From: Aphelocoma coerulescens
Taxonomy: Eukaryota > Chordata > Aves > Passeriformes > Corvidae
Direction of reading: 5' to 3'
NCBI RefSeq assembly: GCF_041296385.1
Contig: NC_091014.1
Span: 19,815,578-19,879,577 of the forward strand
DNA length: 64,000 nt
Shown here: piece after piece, positions 39,441 to 53,879 of the stretch
Numbering within the stretch: the stretch's first letter is position 1
Layout: each line of letters starts with the position of its first letter
The notes under the pieces: generated by a model
Database searches by the model: none
What the model was told of the DNA's origin: nothing
Seen by the model: the letters and a program-made list of their open reading frames with translations, nothing else
Made by a program: the position numbers and the translations under genes

Positions 39441-42400
39441 CGTCCCCTCTCTCCCCCCCAAAATCTTTGCATGGAGTATGAACACAGGAGTATTTCCCCC
39501 CAGGTAATGGACATCTTTCCTTAGGATGATCTTGAAAGAGACTGTTCACTTTCATGACTCTATTAGGTTTGGAAACTTTTGGAAAAAAAATTATGGGGGA
39601 TCACCACTCTAATCTTTTGTAACATATGCTTGTTAACATGTTTATATATTTTAATTCAAATAGACTGATATTTGATGCTTAGATTTTCCTGTCCTAAAAG
39701 AAGGGAAGTAGAATAGTGGAGAGATAAACTTCAAGCCTGACACCAGGCCATTCATAATTACCAGAATAAGTGTTTCAAGCAAACCTTTTTTTCTACAAAA
39801 GAGCATTTTTTTTTCAGTAGAACTAACATACCAAAAAAAAAAAAATCTACCTAGCTATTACACAGACAGTTATTCATAAAAAAACCCCCACATTTGCTTC
39901 AGGATTCTGTACATATTAGAGCAAAATACTCAGTTTTCTGTATAATTTTCTGTAATCTTTCCATACTCCTGATTGGAGACTTAAAGTGACTGCTGAGTCA
40001 TTAATAGTAAACAAAGGATCATATTGATCCACAAGTTACTTTTCTGCCTATGACTTAATTCTAACTTTGATGTTTAACACAGACTTACCTGAGAAACAGT
40101 ACAAGTCGAAGTATGCATCTCACTAATTCTCTTAGTGGACTAGTATAAGCAGCTTTTTACATAATGGTTTGTGTAGTCAATTAGCAGAGTATTAGCTATA
40201 ATAGATAACATTCTTACTAAGACCATATTAATTCGATCTTAAACACAGCTAATCTGAGACCTATATTGAATTTATATTATTATGTAAGCAGAATGTTTCC
40301 ACAGGCAAGTAATTTCCTTCATAGCATTTTAAGGAAAAGGAAATCCTAGCATCTGAGATATAAACATGCCGATTTTATCAGAGTATTAGAAACCACTTAA
40401 TGTTTCTTAAAACTTGAGTGTGCCAGGCTATATTACAAATAATAATTATGACCAGTAAAGGACACAAAGACTGAATACCTTTTAAGTTTATTGGAACACA
40501 AGGAGTGGAATTGCAAGCTAAGAAAATGTCTGCAAGAATTAAATGGATGTATGTTTCTGCTCCTCATTTTGCTTTGAGTTACACCACAGCTCTGGAGTTC
40601 TCTAGTCACTTCATCAAAAAAAAGAGCTAGTATGTCTATATGGACACATTTTTTAGTCATAACATGAATTCACCAGTTATGAGACAAACTTTCTCTGAAA
40701 ATAATTATGAATCCTGTCTTATACAGATTTAAGTTCATTTTTAGTTGCATGGATTTGTGGCCTCCTTATCACTTTGTTCAGCAATTCTGCAATAACACCA
40801 AAGCTTAATATGTCTCTGGTAAATCAGCTACCTGGAGGGATGCTGCAGGCAAAAATAAATTTTTAAATCACAGACAACCATGAAGCTAAGTAATAGCAAA
40901 TTTACAAGCAGAGAAAATTTTGGGACAGCATCAAAAACTGTACTGCCATGAAACGAAAACGCTGCCATCTTGACTTCTGCTAGGAATTGTAGCATCACTG
41001 CTGTTAGTAGAAAAAATTCCATCAACACTAGGCTGCTTGGGCCACAGCATTCTGTTATCTAGTTACACCACTGAGAATTACTGCCCATCTGCATGCCAGA
41101 AGACAAGTGCTTCTCATGGTTACTGAAATGAAGTGGAAGAATGAGGCCTAATATGCTTGTAAACGCTCATGCCAAGAGTCATGTAGGTGACTGGGGGCAC
41201 ACTAGGCAGGTTAGCACTATCACATCAGATGCAGATTTGACAACCTTTTGAATACATACTCCCCTCTCCCATTTTTATTGAGAAGCTATGTTCGCATTTG
41301 TAGTAATTTAAAATTTTTCGTTTTTTAATGAAATATCCTTTCAAGCATTATGAGTTAATTAAGTATTAGCCATAGTCATAGCTATATATACCATAGATAT
41401 GGGTATATCTAAAAATATCAGCCAGTGGTGATTTAAAATCTCCACAATTTATGTATCATCATTTTTGGAACATGTACTTTAATTTCACCAACAGAGGTCA
41501 GTAAACCATTGAGAGAGAACCATAAGTGTTTGGTGAGAACACACCCTAGTCAATCTTCCTAACATCCTTCGATAGTTATGTTCAAAGGGCTCTTGTTCAG
41601 CTGCTTCAGTAAATATAAACTCAGTTAACAAAAAGGAAAAAAAAAAAAAGAAAATAAAGAGTGTATGGTTATGCACTCAGGGGAATGAGCTTTATTGGAG
41701 ATATGAATGACACAAAACACTACATTGTTAGAGATATTTCAGCATTAGAATATGTTTAAAATATCTGTTATGAAGCCAGTAGCATACATACATGCATAGG
41801 TATGAGTATTGCTATGTCAATTTTTCAAGGTTAAAACAGGCCCTGATTTAAATGATATGAATGACCTGCTGAATTTTATTTTTCAAGCTTTGTGCTGTTG
41901 AAAACCAGCCTAGTGCGGAGAGAGCATGAAAAGGAGGATCTCAGAGAAATAACATTTAATGATATTAATACCAGATAGAAGCACAGGAGAAACCAAGAGC
42001 TGTCACCAACTTGATCATTTTGGCAGAAACACTCAGCTAATGGAACTATATTAACACATCATTTTCCAACTTTCAACTGTAATGAAAAGCTATTTTTACA
42101 AATCGTTGCTTTCAGTATATGGTGTTTCAGCCACATGGCTTCTATTAGTGTACAGGGGAGTTTCACAACCAAAGCTGCCTGTGCAGCACTGAAAGTGCAC
42201 CTTTTATGTTGAGCTAATCCCAGAGGGGAGTCAGCACTCGTGCCCCTGTCCTTTTGACCTTTATCCTTTTAATGCATTTTGCCTCAGTAGCAAAAGGTGA
42301 AAACCTAGTTTTTATGTTTCAAAACAGAGCATTTCAACGCTGATTCTTAGTGAAGCTAAGGAAAGTAACAGCTCCTGTGGAAATGTTGAAAGTCCCTAGC

Positions 42401-44046
42401 TCAGCAATCAACAATAGCTTTACAAATGTGTTTTTAGAATCGCTTTTCTGGTAGCCCTTTGAAGCTCACCCGTACAGCCCCGCTGCCATCCCTCTGAACA
42501 GCTGTGAACATGTGAAGCCGCTGGAGTGGAAGATGTTAATTACTGTCAGCGACTGGAATTTCTCCAGGGAGCACTTGTGGTTAGAAACATGTTTCCCTAA
42601 AGAAGTGCAGTAGGTGCTGGGATCATCTCTCCTGTAGCATACCTCCCCTCTTAAGCAAAAGGAATTTCTCATTCCAAAGCAAAACTCAAAATATTCACTT
42701 TTAAGTGTTTTTCTCATAGGACACGGATTTTTCTAAGCAATCTTAACTGTAGAATCTTTTATTTCTGTGAATAGAATTCCAACAATAGGTAACTGAGTTT
42801 TTCAGGGACTAGGTTTAGCATATGTACAAATTTTCATTAAAAACTGGAGAAACAATTCTAAAATAAAAAAGGAACAAAATCAGAAAAAGTAGAAAACAAA
42901 TTGAGGGACATAACTGTGGCTAGGGTTTTTTCCCCCCAACTAGAGTAATTTGAGCTTCCTTTTTACGGCCAAGAAAAAGCTACACACCTTCCCTCCAATG
43001 ACATCAGAAAAGTGCAGACCAAAAATGGTCTTTTTTCTTCACATTTACCTCCTGCTATTCATTGGCATTTTGAGTCTGAACTAGTTAGCATCAGGAGACT
43101 GATGTGATGTCAGTGAGATATTCCCCATAGGGAACCAAAATAATAGCAGATGAGCTGAGCTGGCAGAAAGATCCCCAGAAAGGGAAATAACAAAACCAAC
43201 AGATTCTAAGCCTAGCCCTTTACTGTGACAACTACAAAGCACCTTTAACGACTGAACACATCCTCAAATACACCTCATAGATCCATCTGTGGTAGTTAAA
43301 CCTAGTAATCGCTACCACCCCCGCAAAAAGACCAAGTCAGGTCAGTCTCTGGCTGCAGAGATGAGGATAAAATCGTTAATCTGCAGGACTTGACTCCCAA
43401 CCTGTCAAGACGAATGCTGAGGACATTTCTCTTTGTCCTTTGCTATAGGTGAGAATGGCACGTGCTCCCCAGTACTCTTACCAAGTGACAGACACACCAG
43501 TCTTTTTTTGATCATCTAAGGGAGTTGAAGGAAAACAGTAGCCCTGATCTTCAAAAACACTGTCCCTTTCCCATAAAGGCACAGGAAGTCCTCATCCACC
43601 CCCAGAAGGAAGGTGTATGCAGGAAGAAGGAAACTGAATGTAATGGAAAGTAAATATATCAACTGTGAAAACAATAACCAACCACAAGCAGCTACAGAAA
43701 TCCTTCCTTGTACTTAAGGACAAGTACACTGATATTCAGTGTTTACAGAGGTAAAAGTCCCACAATTACAGGGCCAATTCCCTTTTATGTAGGCCATCAG
43801 TGCTGCTGTATTGTACTCCTTTCCCCAGTCCAACATCAAACGCAGTGAATGAGGAGTAGATAGAGCTCAGGTGATGGATTGCTTAATTCTTTCAAAATGG
43901 TCACTGCTTAATGGCATAGACCATCCAGTAACTCTGGGTCAGCTGCTGCAGGCCTTTAACAAGGCTTGAGCTGGTGTTCCCCAGTTCATCACAAGTAACA
44001 GTGAAGATAAAAAGTACACAAACACAGAACTGTTATATACAAAAAG

Positions 44047-44052
44047 TTTAAT
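44047..44052 (-). terminator. Probable PIM3 polyadenylation signal (ATTAAA)
   Basis: The sense strand reads ATTAAA. A GU-rich stretch TTCTGTGTTTGTGT lies about 15-35 bases downstream (44018-44032), as expected around a cleavage site. An alternative AATAAA at 44407-44412 sits in an A-run and is less convincing. Confidence 0.6.
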
Positions 44053-44521
44053 TGAAATACCTGTATAAAAAATATGATCTCCATACATTTCACACTGTTA
44101 AACAGAAGAAAAAAAATCCAAATCCAAGCTGCATAAATGCAACCAGATCACAGAAACACAGCTATTAAAATAAATTAAGGTTTATGACTCTGCCACTCTA
44201 CCTTCCAGAGCCAATGCACGGAGACTGTACAATGTCAATAATTTAAAACCCTTCCAAACAGCATTACTTTACACTTCTGGTACATTAATACCAGACAAAA
44301 GGCATACTGACTAACTTAAAAAAGTCATTCTATTTCCCTTAAATTAGACTTTGTACAACAATTTCCCATCTTCCAACAAAAAACTGGTAAGGTCAGAAAT
44401 TTTTTTTTTATTTTTTTTAACCAAAAGTTGACAGGAATGCAGAAAAAAAGTGCCATGGGCAAACCACTAGAATTCCCATGGGGAGAAGGAGAGGAAAGCA
44501 CAGTGTTGAATAACTCTAACC

Positions 44522-44593
44522 AAATAAATTAACCAAATAAATAGCCACAGTTGAAAACTGTGGGAGGTCTTCTAAATTTCAAACAATAAATAA
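44522..44593 (-). promoter_or_regulatory. AU-rich element cluster in PIM3 3' UTR
   Basis: On the sense (minus) strand there are three ATTTA-containing motifs within 72 bases: AATTTATTT (44522-44530), TATTTATTT (44535-44543) and the full nonamer TTATTTATT (44585-44593). A fourth, CATTTATTC, lies at 44798-44806. Such nonamers are bound by TTP/ZFP36 and HuR family proteins and shorten mRNA half-life, which fits a kinase controlled mainly by abundance. Function here is inferred. Confidence 0.65.
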
Positions 44594-45432
44594 CTGTATA
44601 GTACATGGAAAAACCAAGCTTACATAAACACATTATACAGGTATGGAAAAAAAAAGTAGAAGTCCTTGAATATTGCATTGATTGTGCATTCGACATGCCC
44701 ATACATACTTTTAAGACTCGCAGGGTGACAAAAGGCCGGGGGGAGTTGAGAAAGGGGCTTCTCATGCCCAATGGTAGAGATGATAAAAGGAAACATGAAT
44801 AAATGTTTCTGATAAAGAAGCCAATATACCTGTTCATATTTCTGTGCAGGCTATAGGAAATATTTTGAGCAGCAGAGGTGGGTTGGGTTTGTAAAGGGCA
44901 GGGGGGCAGGAGTGAAATGTCTGTGTTCAAGTATTCCATCACCAGTGGATGGGACTACTTCATTCAATCACCGAACAGGTTCTCCAATGCATCATAGGAG
45001 CTGCTTCCTCCAGCACTGAGTCTAAAGGGAGCAAATTCCTATAATGAACTGGATCTTCTTTGGACATAGACAGCTCAAAAAGAAAGTCCCACTGAAGCAG
45101 CTTTCAAAAAGGCACTCAAAAGCAAATAAAATCTAGTCCAGGCTCTATGAGAGCAAAAAAGTTTACCATGTATTCAAGAGGTCACTGCTTTCTTAATAAG
45201 GTCAGTCTTTGACTAAGTACTGGCCTGCAACTCCCAAACATAAGCGTTTCCAAAGGAAATCTCTCATTCCAAAGCAGAAACCAGCAAAGGGGGAAAACAA
45301 AATCAAGTCCCTCAGACAAAGATTCAACTACAGAATAATGAATGCATTTTTCTAGCCCCTCCTATGTATTGGCAGCAGCACTGTGGTCTTTCTGCTTGTA
45401 GCTCCCCCTCCCAGTGCGAGGTCCTTAGTAAT

Positions 45433-48631
<3,199 letters not shown>

Positions 48632-49160
48632 CTTCCGAGGGGGGTGGGCGAAACGGCGAGTTCCCCACGGCAGCTCCGCCGGCGTCCTCCCGGCTCAGCG
48701 CGGCTCTCGTCTCCCCGGAGCCGGCGGAGGGCGGCGGGCCGCGGAAAGCTTCTGCGCGGCTCCTTCTTCGGCCGAGAGCGGGAACCCACGGAATCCTTGG
48801 GGGTCCCCGCCGGCAGCAGTCCAGGCGTCGGTCGCACAAAGTCCTCCGGAGAAACGCAGTCAGCGAACGCGCCGCTCCCGCGTTCCTTCTTCCACCCGGC
48901 GAAAGCCGCTCGGGGCGCAGGCAAGCGCAGGCAGAACTAGAACCCTCCGCAGAGACAGACAAGTCCGGGGGCTTCGGGTCCGCGCGTGGAGCCCGCCCCT
49001 GCAGGGGCCGCGGCGGCAGGAGCGGGCTGGGCGCCGCAGTGGAGCCGTGGCGGGCGGAGGACAGACCGCGCCGCCGCCGAGCTGCCCGCGCGCTTCTGAG
49101 CCGGCGGCGCCGCCGAGCCGCCTCTTAACTCCCAATATTTTGGTGCGGGCAGAGTGCGGC
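48632..49160 (-). promoter_or_regulatory. PIM3 5' leader and proposed core promoter
   Basis: No ATG occurs on the sense strand between the start codon at 48631 and about 49390, so scanning ribosomes would meet the PIM3 ATG first. An AT-rich island at 49132-49143 (CCAATATTTTGG on +, CCAAAATATTGG on the sense strand) is the only TATA-like sequence in the block. It holds an inverted CCAAT and could set a start site near 49100, giving a leader of roughly 470 bases. The start site is inference. Confidence 0.5.
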
Positions 49161-49470
49161 GAGCGCGACCAGGATATCCCTCCGCGGGGGAGGAGGGGGG
49201 GGGGAAACACCTCTCTCCACCGCCTCCGCCGCCCCCTCCCCTCTGCGCCGGAGCCCCCGCGGGGCGGCGGCCGCGACTGCAGCGTCCTTGTCCCGCCCCA
49301 CCACACGGGCGGGCACGGGGAGGGCGGGGGGCTGGGAACTACTTGTTCTGTAGTAACCGGCGCGCAGAGTTACACACCGTCTGAGAGGAACGCATCACAC
49401 ATTAGCGGCAAAAAAAAAAAAAAAGGGGCTGGGGGGAGATTCTCCCGTGTGCGTTAACGCTGCCGCGCGG

Positions 49471-49536
49471 CCAATCGCCGGCCGCCCTTTCAAAGGGCTC
49501 CCGGGGCGACCCAATGAGGAGAGCCCTCATTTGCAT
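49471..49536. promoter_or_regulatory. CCAAT / TCF-like palindrome / CCAAT / octamer cluster
   Basis: In 66 bases: CCAAT at 49471-49475, a perfect palindrome GCCCTTT-C-AAAGGGC at 49484-49498 containing TTCAAAG (TCF/LEF consensus), a second CCAAT at 49511-49515 exactly 40 bases after the first, and a perfect octamer ATTTGCAT at 49529-49536. NF-Y and POU factors bind such sites. The cluster lies 840-905 bases upstream of the PIM3 ATG and could serve PIM3 or a divergent plus-strand transcript. Confidence 0.5.
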
Positions 49537-50560
49537 GCGGCGGCGCGCGGCCAGGCGGCGGCAGGGCGGGAATGCCGCGGCGCGGTGCGCCGGGCCCGCC
49601 CCGCCCCGGGCTGCGGGAAGGTCGCTCCGAGCCGCCGCGTCCGGGGCTGCGCGGGGGCGGGGCACCGACAGCGCCGGGGCACGGCGGGCCGCGGCTCCGC
49701 GGAGCCTCTCTGGGGCGCGGGCAGCCCCGGCACAGCGGTCGGAGCCCGCTCGTTTTGCCAGCCGGTGCTCCCCAGTGAGCATGCGGCGCGTTCCCTCGCC
49801 CTCAGTAGCGATTCCTCCTCCTCCCCAGCGCTGCCCCGTCGCCTCGGCGCAGTTCGGCTCCGTGCCAGCGCGGGGGGACGCCGGCGCCTGCCCTCCGCGC
49901 CTGCCTCTGTCAGTCACCTCCCCTGCGCGGAAGCCCCGCGGGGCCGGTGCGGCGCGACGGCGGGCGCCGGAGTCCTGGCAGCGCGGCTCGGAGGAGCCGA
50001 GGGTTTCCCGCCCCGCCGAGGCGCCGCGCCGGGAGAGGGCACGGAGCTGCTCCGCTTGCCGGCGTTGCCGCCGCCCGCCCCGCCCCGCAGGGGGCGCTGC
50101 ATCAACAGGAATGGGGGCGCGTCCCGTCCGACGGGGCTCGCGGGGGGTCCCCGTGCCCCGAGGCGGCGGCCGCGCTGGTCACCGCGGTCGGGGCGCTGTG
50201 CCTGACGGGCCCGCGGCTCCGGCCTCCTCTGAGGGGAGACCGAGACAGTTGGCCGCGCCCAGGCGGAGGGAGAAGCCCGAGGGCGTCCAGGGGATTTTGA
50301 CGAGTGTCTGTCCAGCAAAGCTGTGGGCCACTGCTTTAGAAATTAATGACTGCGCTGCTGGGTGGGCAACAGCGTCTTAATAACTGCTCCAGCAGCTACT
50401 TAAGAGCCCAGCCCAGATGCGCCCAGGGCTGGCGCTCAGGCGGGGCGCACCCCGCCGTTTGCAGACAGCTTGGCGGCCGCCCGTCCACACCCTGTCACCC
50501 CCCAGGTGCGTGGCAGTGAAAAGCAGCGGCGTTGGAGGTACCGGTGCTCCGCGGGGGATC

Positions 50561-52129
50561 CCCGGCGTGAGGGTGTTTTTGGCAGCCCCTCCCACACTGG
50601 GCTCTCGGGGAGAGCCTTGCAGTTGGCATTGTCTGGTAATAGCAGTGCTGTGATCTCGGGCAGTCGTGCCCATAAACAAAGCAACGGCTTCTAGGGAGAG
50701 GTAATGTCTTTTATTAGATTTGACCAGCTGATGTGAAGGTCAAGTTTGCAGGCGCAGTTTCAACCCTTCATGTCCCAGAATGTATTTTTTGAAGATAGAT
50801 CAGTTGGGCTATAAAAGTTACCACTTCTCATACAGACCAATTTGCAGAGGCTCCAAAATAAACCACAGAGTTTATTGAAGAATTCAGGAGGTTTCATGTT
50901 TATGGATTTTGTTTTTCCTTAAAGCAAATGATTTGGATTTATGAGATAAAGCAATAAAAAAGCTGGGGATTTTTTTTTTTTTTGTATTTTTTAAAAAATT
51001 TGTGGTAGACCATGCCTTTTGGCTATCTCAGATCACATTTGTAAAAATTACTATGTGTAGGTGCTAATTATTTATGGAATTAACATTGCAAGTTGTTACT
51101 AATTCCTGGGTTTTTTACATGACCAGGCATGAAAAATCATGCATGTATCACTAGTCCGCAAAAACATCAGGGCTTGTCATTCCAACTGTATTTGGAATTT
51201 CTTAAATTCATCTCAGTGCATGGCCAATCTATAGTAAGTCAGCAATACACTTGCCTTGAACCTGTTCTGGAAATAATACAGTTCTCTCAAAATCCTGTTG
51301 CATTTAAGCTACATCTTGTTAAGCTGTGTCAGCTGTCAAAAAAACCCATGACATACCTTTACACATCTACATTTGTAACAAAATGGTAATCTAAAAATTC
51401 TGGGATCAATCCTGGCATTGGTGTAACTCCTAATCTGATTTGTATTTTCACACCAGTGTAAAAGGGGAGGTTATTATACATTTAACATTAAAGAAAACAA
51501 GGTAGTTACTGTAAAAAAAATAAAAATGATAAGGGGGTATTTGTTCTTTATTCACTTAATTTTGGCAGACAGACATTTAATTTGTATACAGCTACAAGCG
51601 CTCTTGGTTTGACAGAATTACAGATGGATCCCAGACATGGAATTTACCCTGTCTTTACACATAAGCCTTTCATGGGTTTGTGGTGCTTCTTTTGATCTGG
51701 CTTGGAACATGCAGTTCAGTGGTCCTAAACAATTATAGCTGCAGAAATATTTTATAAACTAGCTTTGGCCACTTTAACAGTGGCTTTGCAACTATAAATG
51801 GAAAATCATTCATGGGTAGGATGCCAGTTTGATTTAGAAGTCATTTTTCTGTGCAACAGTCCCTGAGCAGGAGTGAGTTTGTCAGGCACAGAAATATGGA
51901 AGATCCATGGGAGTTTACGCTTGCAGAACAGTACTACCTTCAGGCTACCTTCTAATGTCTGTATGGAGCTCAGCTCAAAGTTTGCTGTGGCACATCATCA
52001 GGTGCTGCGCCAGTGACATTAATGGGCTCTAATACATGCTTATAGCCATTGTAGGTCTTCTTGGGACTACCGAAATACATCTGTTCTCATAATGTGACCA
52101 TAAGGAATGTTGCTAAGAATGCTCTGGCA
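50561..52129. other. Intergenic, 5' flank of PIM3 beyond the CpG island
   Basis: The composition drops from GC-rich to AT-rich here. A poly-T tract lies near 50969-50981. No exon recognised. Confidence 0.6.
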
Positions 52130-52480
52130 GTCCATTAAACTTATGACAATATTGGTATTTCTAGGTCACTCAACCTCCTTATATGTCAGAGCTCCTAGCT
52201 CCCTTAATGCCACTTTGCTTGATTCTCTTCAGTCTCTCTGTTATTTGGCAAGAGAACAAACTGAGCACAGTTCTCTAGATGTGGCTTCATCTGTGCTGAA
52301 GAGAGGGCAATAATCATGTCCCTTGACCTGCTGGCTGTGGCACTCCAAGATGTGGTCAGTATTCATTACCACAGGCGCACACTGCTGACTTTGTTGGTTT
52401 GTGGTCCACTGGGTCTTCTCCTGTGGAACCGTTAGTTCCAGCCTGCACTTCTCCCTAATTACATCCTGTCCCAGATGTGG
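52130..52480 (-). mobile_element. Old CR1 internal fragment, minus strand
   Basis: On the minus strand the order GAGAAGTGCAGGCTGGAACT, AAAGTCAGCAGTGTGCGCC, AGCCAGCAGGTCAAGGGACA, TTGCCCTCTCTTCAGCACAG, CACATCTAGAGAACTGTG-CTCAGTT follows the CR1 region just upstream of and within the end of the reverse transcriptase frame. Frames are broken throughout. Confidence 0.65.
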
Positions 52481-52749
52481 GACCTTGGCATTCTTGGTTT
52501 TGGAAGTCCATTACAGATGTATTTGTTATACATTTATTCAGCTAGTTGAGGTCTGAATAGCAGCTATACCCTCCAGTATACCAACAGCCCCCTTGATTTG
52601 GTGTCACCTTGTATTTCCAAAGGTCATGGATGAAAAAGTTAAATAATATCAGCCATTTTATTGATCCCAAGAAATAGCCATTGGAATCACCTGCTAATTG
52701 GACTTGAAACAGTTATTATGGATGCTTTAAGGCCCATGATCTGGCCAGT

Positions 52750-53110
52750 TTTTAATGTATCTTCCCAATTTGGCTGCAGATGCTGAAAAACTCTCAGAGT
52801 TCTGGATGAAGACAAGGGGACCAACACCTCCTCTAATCTCACCCAGAGAACCTGTAATGTAGTTGTAGAAGACAATCAGTGTGACTAAACATAGTTTGTC
52901 CTTGGGAAATTCAGGATGGCTGTTCCTTTGGACAGCCTCTGATAGCTTAATATCTTTTCTATGTTGTGGCACCCAAAACTGCCCCCAGGACTCGAGGTGA
53001 GGCTGCCCCAGTGCAGAGCAGAGTGGGACAATCCCCTCCCTCACCCAGCCAATGATGCTGTGCCTGATGCACCCCAGGATGAGGTTGGCCCTCTCGGCTG
53101 CCAGGGCACT
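52750..53110 (-). mobile_element. CR1 fragment with relic of RT C-terminal coding, minus strand
   Basis: The minus strand reads a relic peptide REGIVPLCSALGQPHLE from 53041 downward, matching the CR1 motif REGIVPLYSALVRPHLEY. DNA blocks include CTGGGGCAGCCTCACCTCGA and GCATCAGGCACAGCATCATT. Further on, TTCTACAACTACATTACAGG matches the CTCTACAACTACCTGAAAGG block. Stops and a lost Tyr/Cys motif show it is dead. Confidence 0.75.
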
Positions 53111-53219
53111 GCTGACTCGTATTCAATAGAAAGATGTTGACAACTTCATCAGTAACACACCATACTTTTCCACATATGGCACATTCTTTTCCCTTTAGAA
53201 ATCAATATCCTGAGTGTAT

Positions 53220-53600
53220 TCAGTCAAAGTTGACTCCTACCATAAACATTAGTGAGACCAGTATTGAGGGTACTATTAAAAGAAGGTTGAAAAACTGAAA
53301 AGGCTTTCAAAGAGAATACAAAGTTTAGGACTGGTATGTTAAAACATGAAGCTCTACTAGCTCAGTCTACTTTGTTTATTTGATAGAAGGTTAAGAGTTA
53401 ACCTCTTACCATAACAGTCTAGAAGTATCTACAATTTATTTTTTTTTCCCCACCTGGTATTCTCTAGCTCTTTAAGTCTCACACAGGAAGAGTTTTCCAG
53501 GCTAGAACTGAGAGAAAACAACAAGACCTAGAAGTAAAGTACAGGCAGGTAATAGAGCCTCACTGTGTATGTAATTCTCTGGTAACTGAAGACTTAGTAC
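53220..53600 (+). mobile_element. Ancient CR1/L3-like fragment, plus strand
   Basis: The order GAAAAACTGAAAAGGCTTTC, AGCTCTACTAGCTCAGTCTA, TTTGATAGAAGGTTAAGAG, then ACAACAAGACCTAGAAGT-AAAG follows old amniote CR1 3' regions. It lies opposite in orientation to the fragments at 52130-53110. Confidence 0.55.
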
Positions 53601-53879
53601 TGAAGCTGGATTTAAAATAATGCAAGAAGATATGGCCATGTGTAAAAAGAACTTAGAGGTTTGATGAACAACTTGCATTAGATACCATGACATTGTGTCA
53701 AGTGAAGTCAGACTGGAAAGTCTCTGGAACATTAATATTTATGGTACAAAAAGCATGACTCTGCACAGAACTGAGTTATCAGGACCTCATCTTCCACTGT
53801 TATGCAGGTGGCATTTTGTATTCAGTAGAGAGATTGCACACTTTCAGCAGCTGTTTTCCCTCTTTCAAAAGCTGTATTG
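53601..53879. other. Spacer between ancient CR1 pieces
   Basis: No recognisable element. It may be a further degenerated part of the flanking repeats. Confidence 0.4.

Larger units (their letters stand above)
28436..44029. other. Intergenic desert 3' of PIM3
   Basis: About 15.6 kb with no defensible exon. It holds the GT microsatellite (31075-31134), decamer repeat (33691-33730), AAAC run (39422-39440), an ancient CR1 piece (39215-39400) and candidate regulatory patches at about 30134-30179, 31516-31588 and 42160-42310. Scattered frames of 60-90 codons look like chance. Confidence 0.55.
44030..45432 (-). other. PIM3: PIM3 3' untranslated region
   Basis: About 1.4 kb from the stop codon to the predicted cleavage site near 44030. 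It has AU-rich instability motifs (44522-44593 and 44798-44806), a genomic A-run on the sense strand at about 44401-44420 and a polyadenylation signal at 44047-44052. No second coding frame is credible here. The 3' boundary is inferred from sequence signals and could be off by tens of bases. Confidence 0.75.

Noticed and set aside
44529..44942. 137-codon minus-strand frame in the PIM3 3' UTR
   Set aside because: It starts at GTG, has no domain, and lies within the 3' UTR between the stop codon and the polyadenylation signal.
49447..50380. Plus-strand frames of 252 and 288 codons upstream of PIM3
   Set aside because: They overlap each other in different frames, are low-complexity and lack any recognised family. 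A divergent non-coding transcript is possible, but a protein is not supported.
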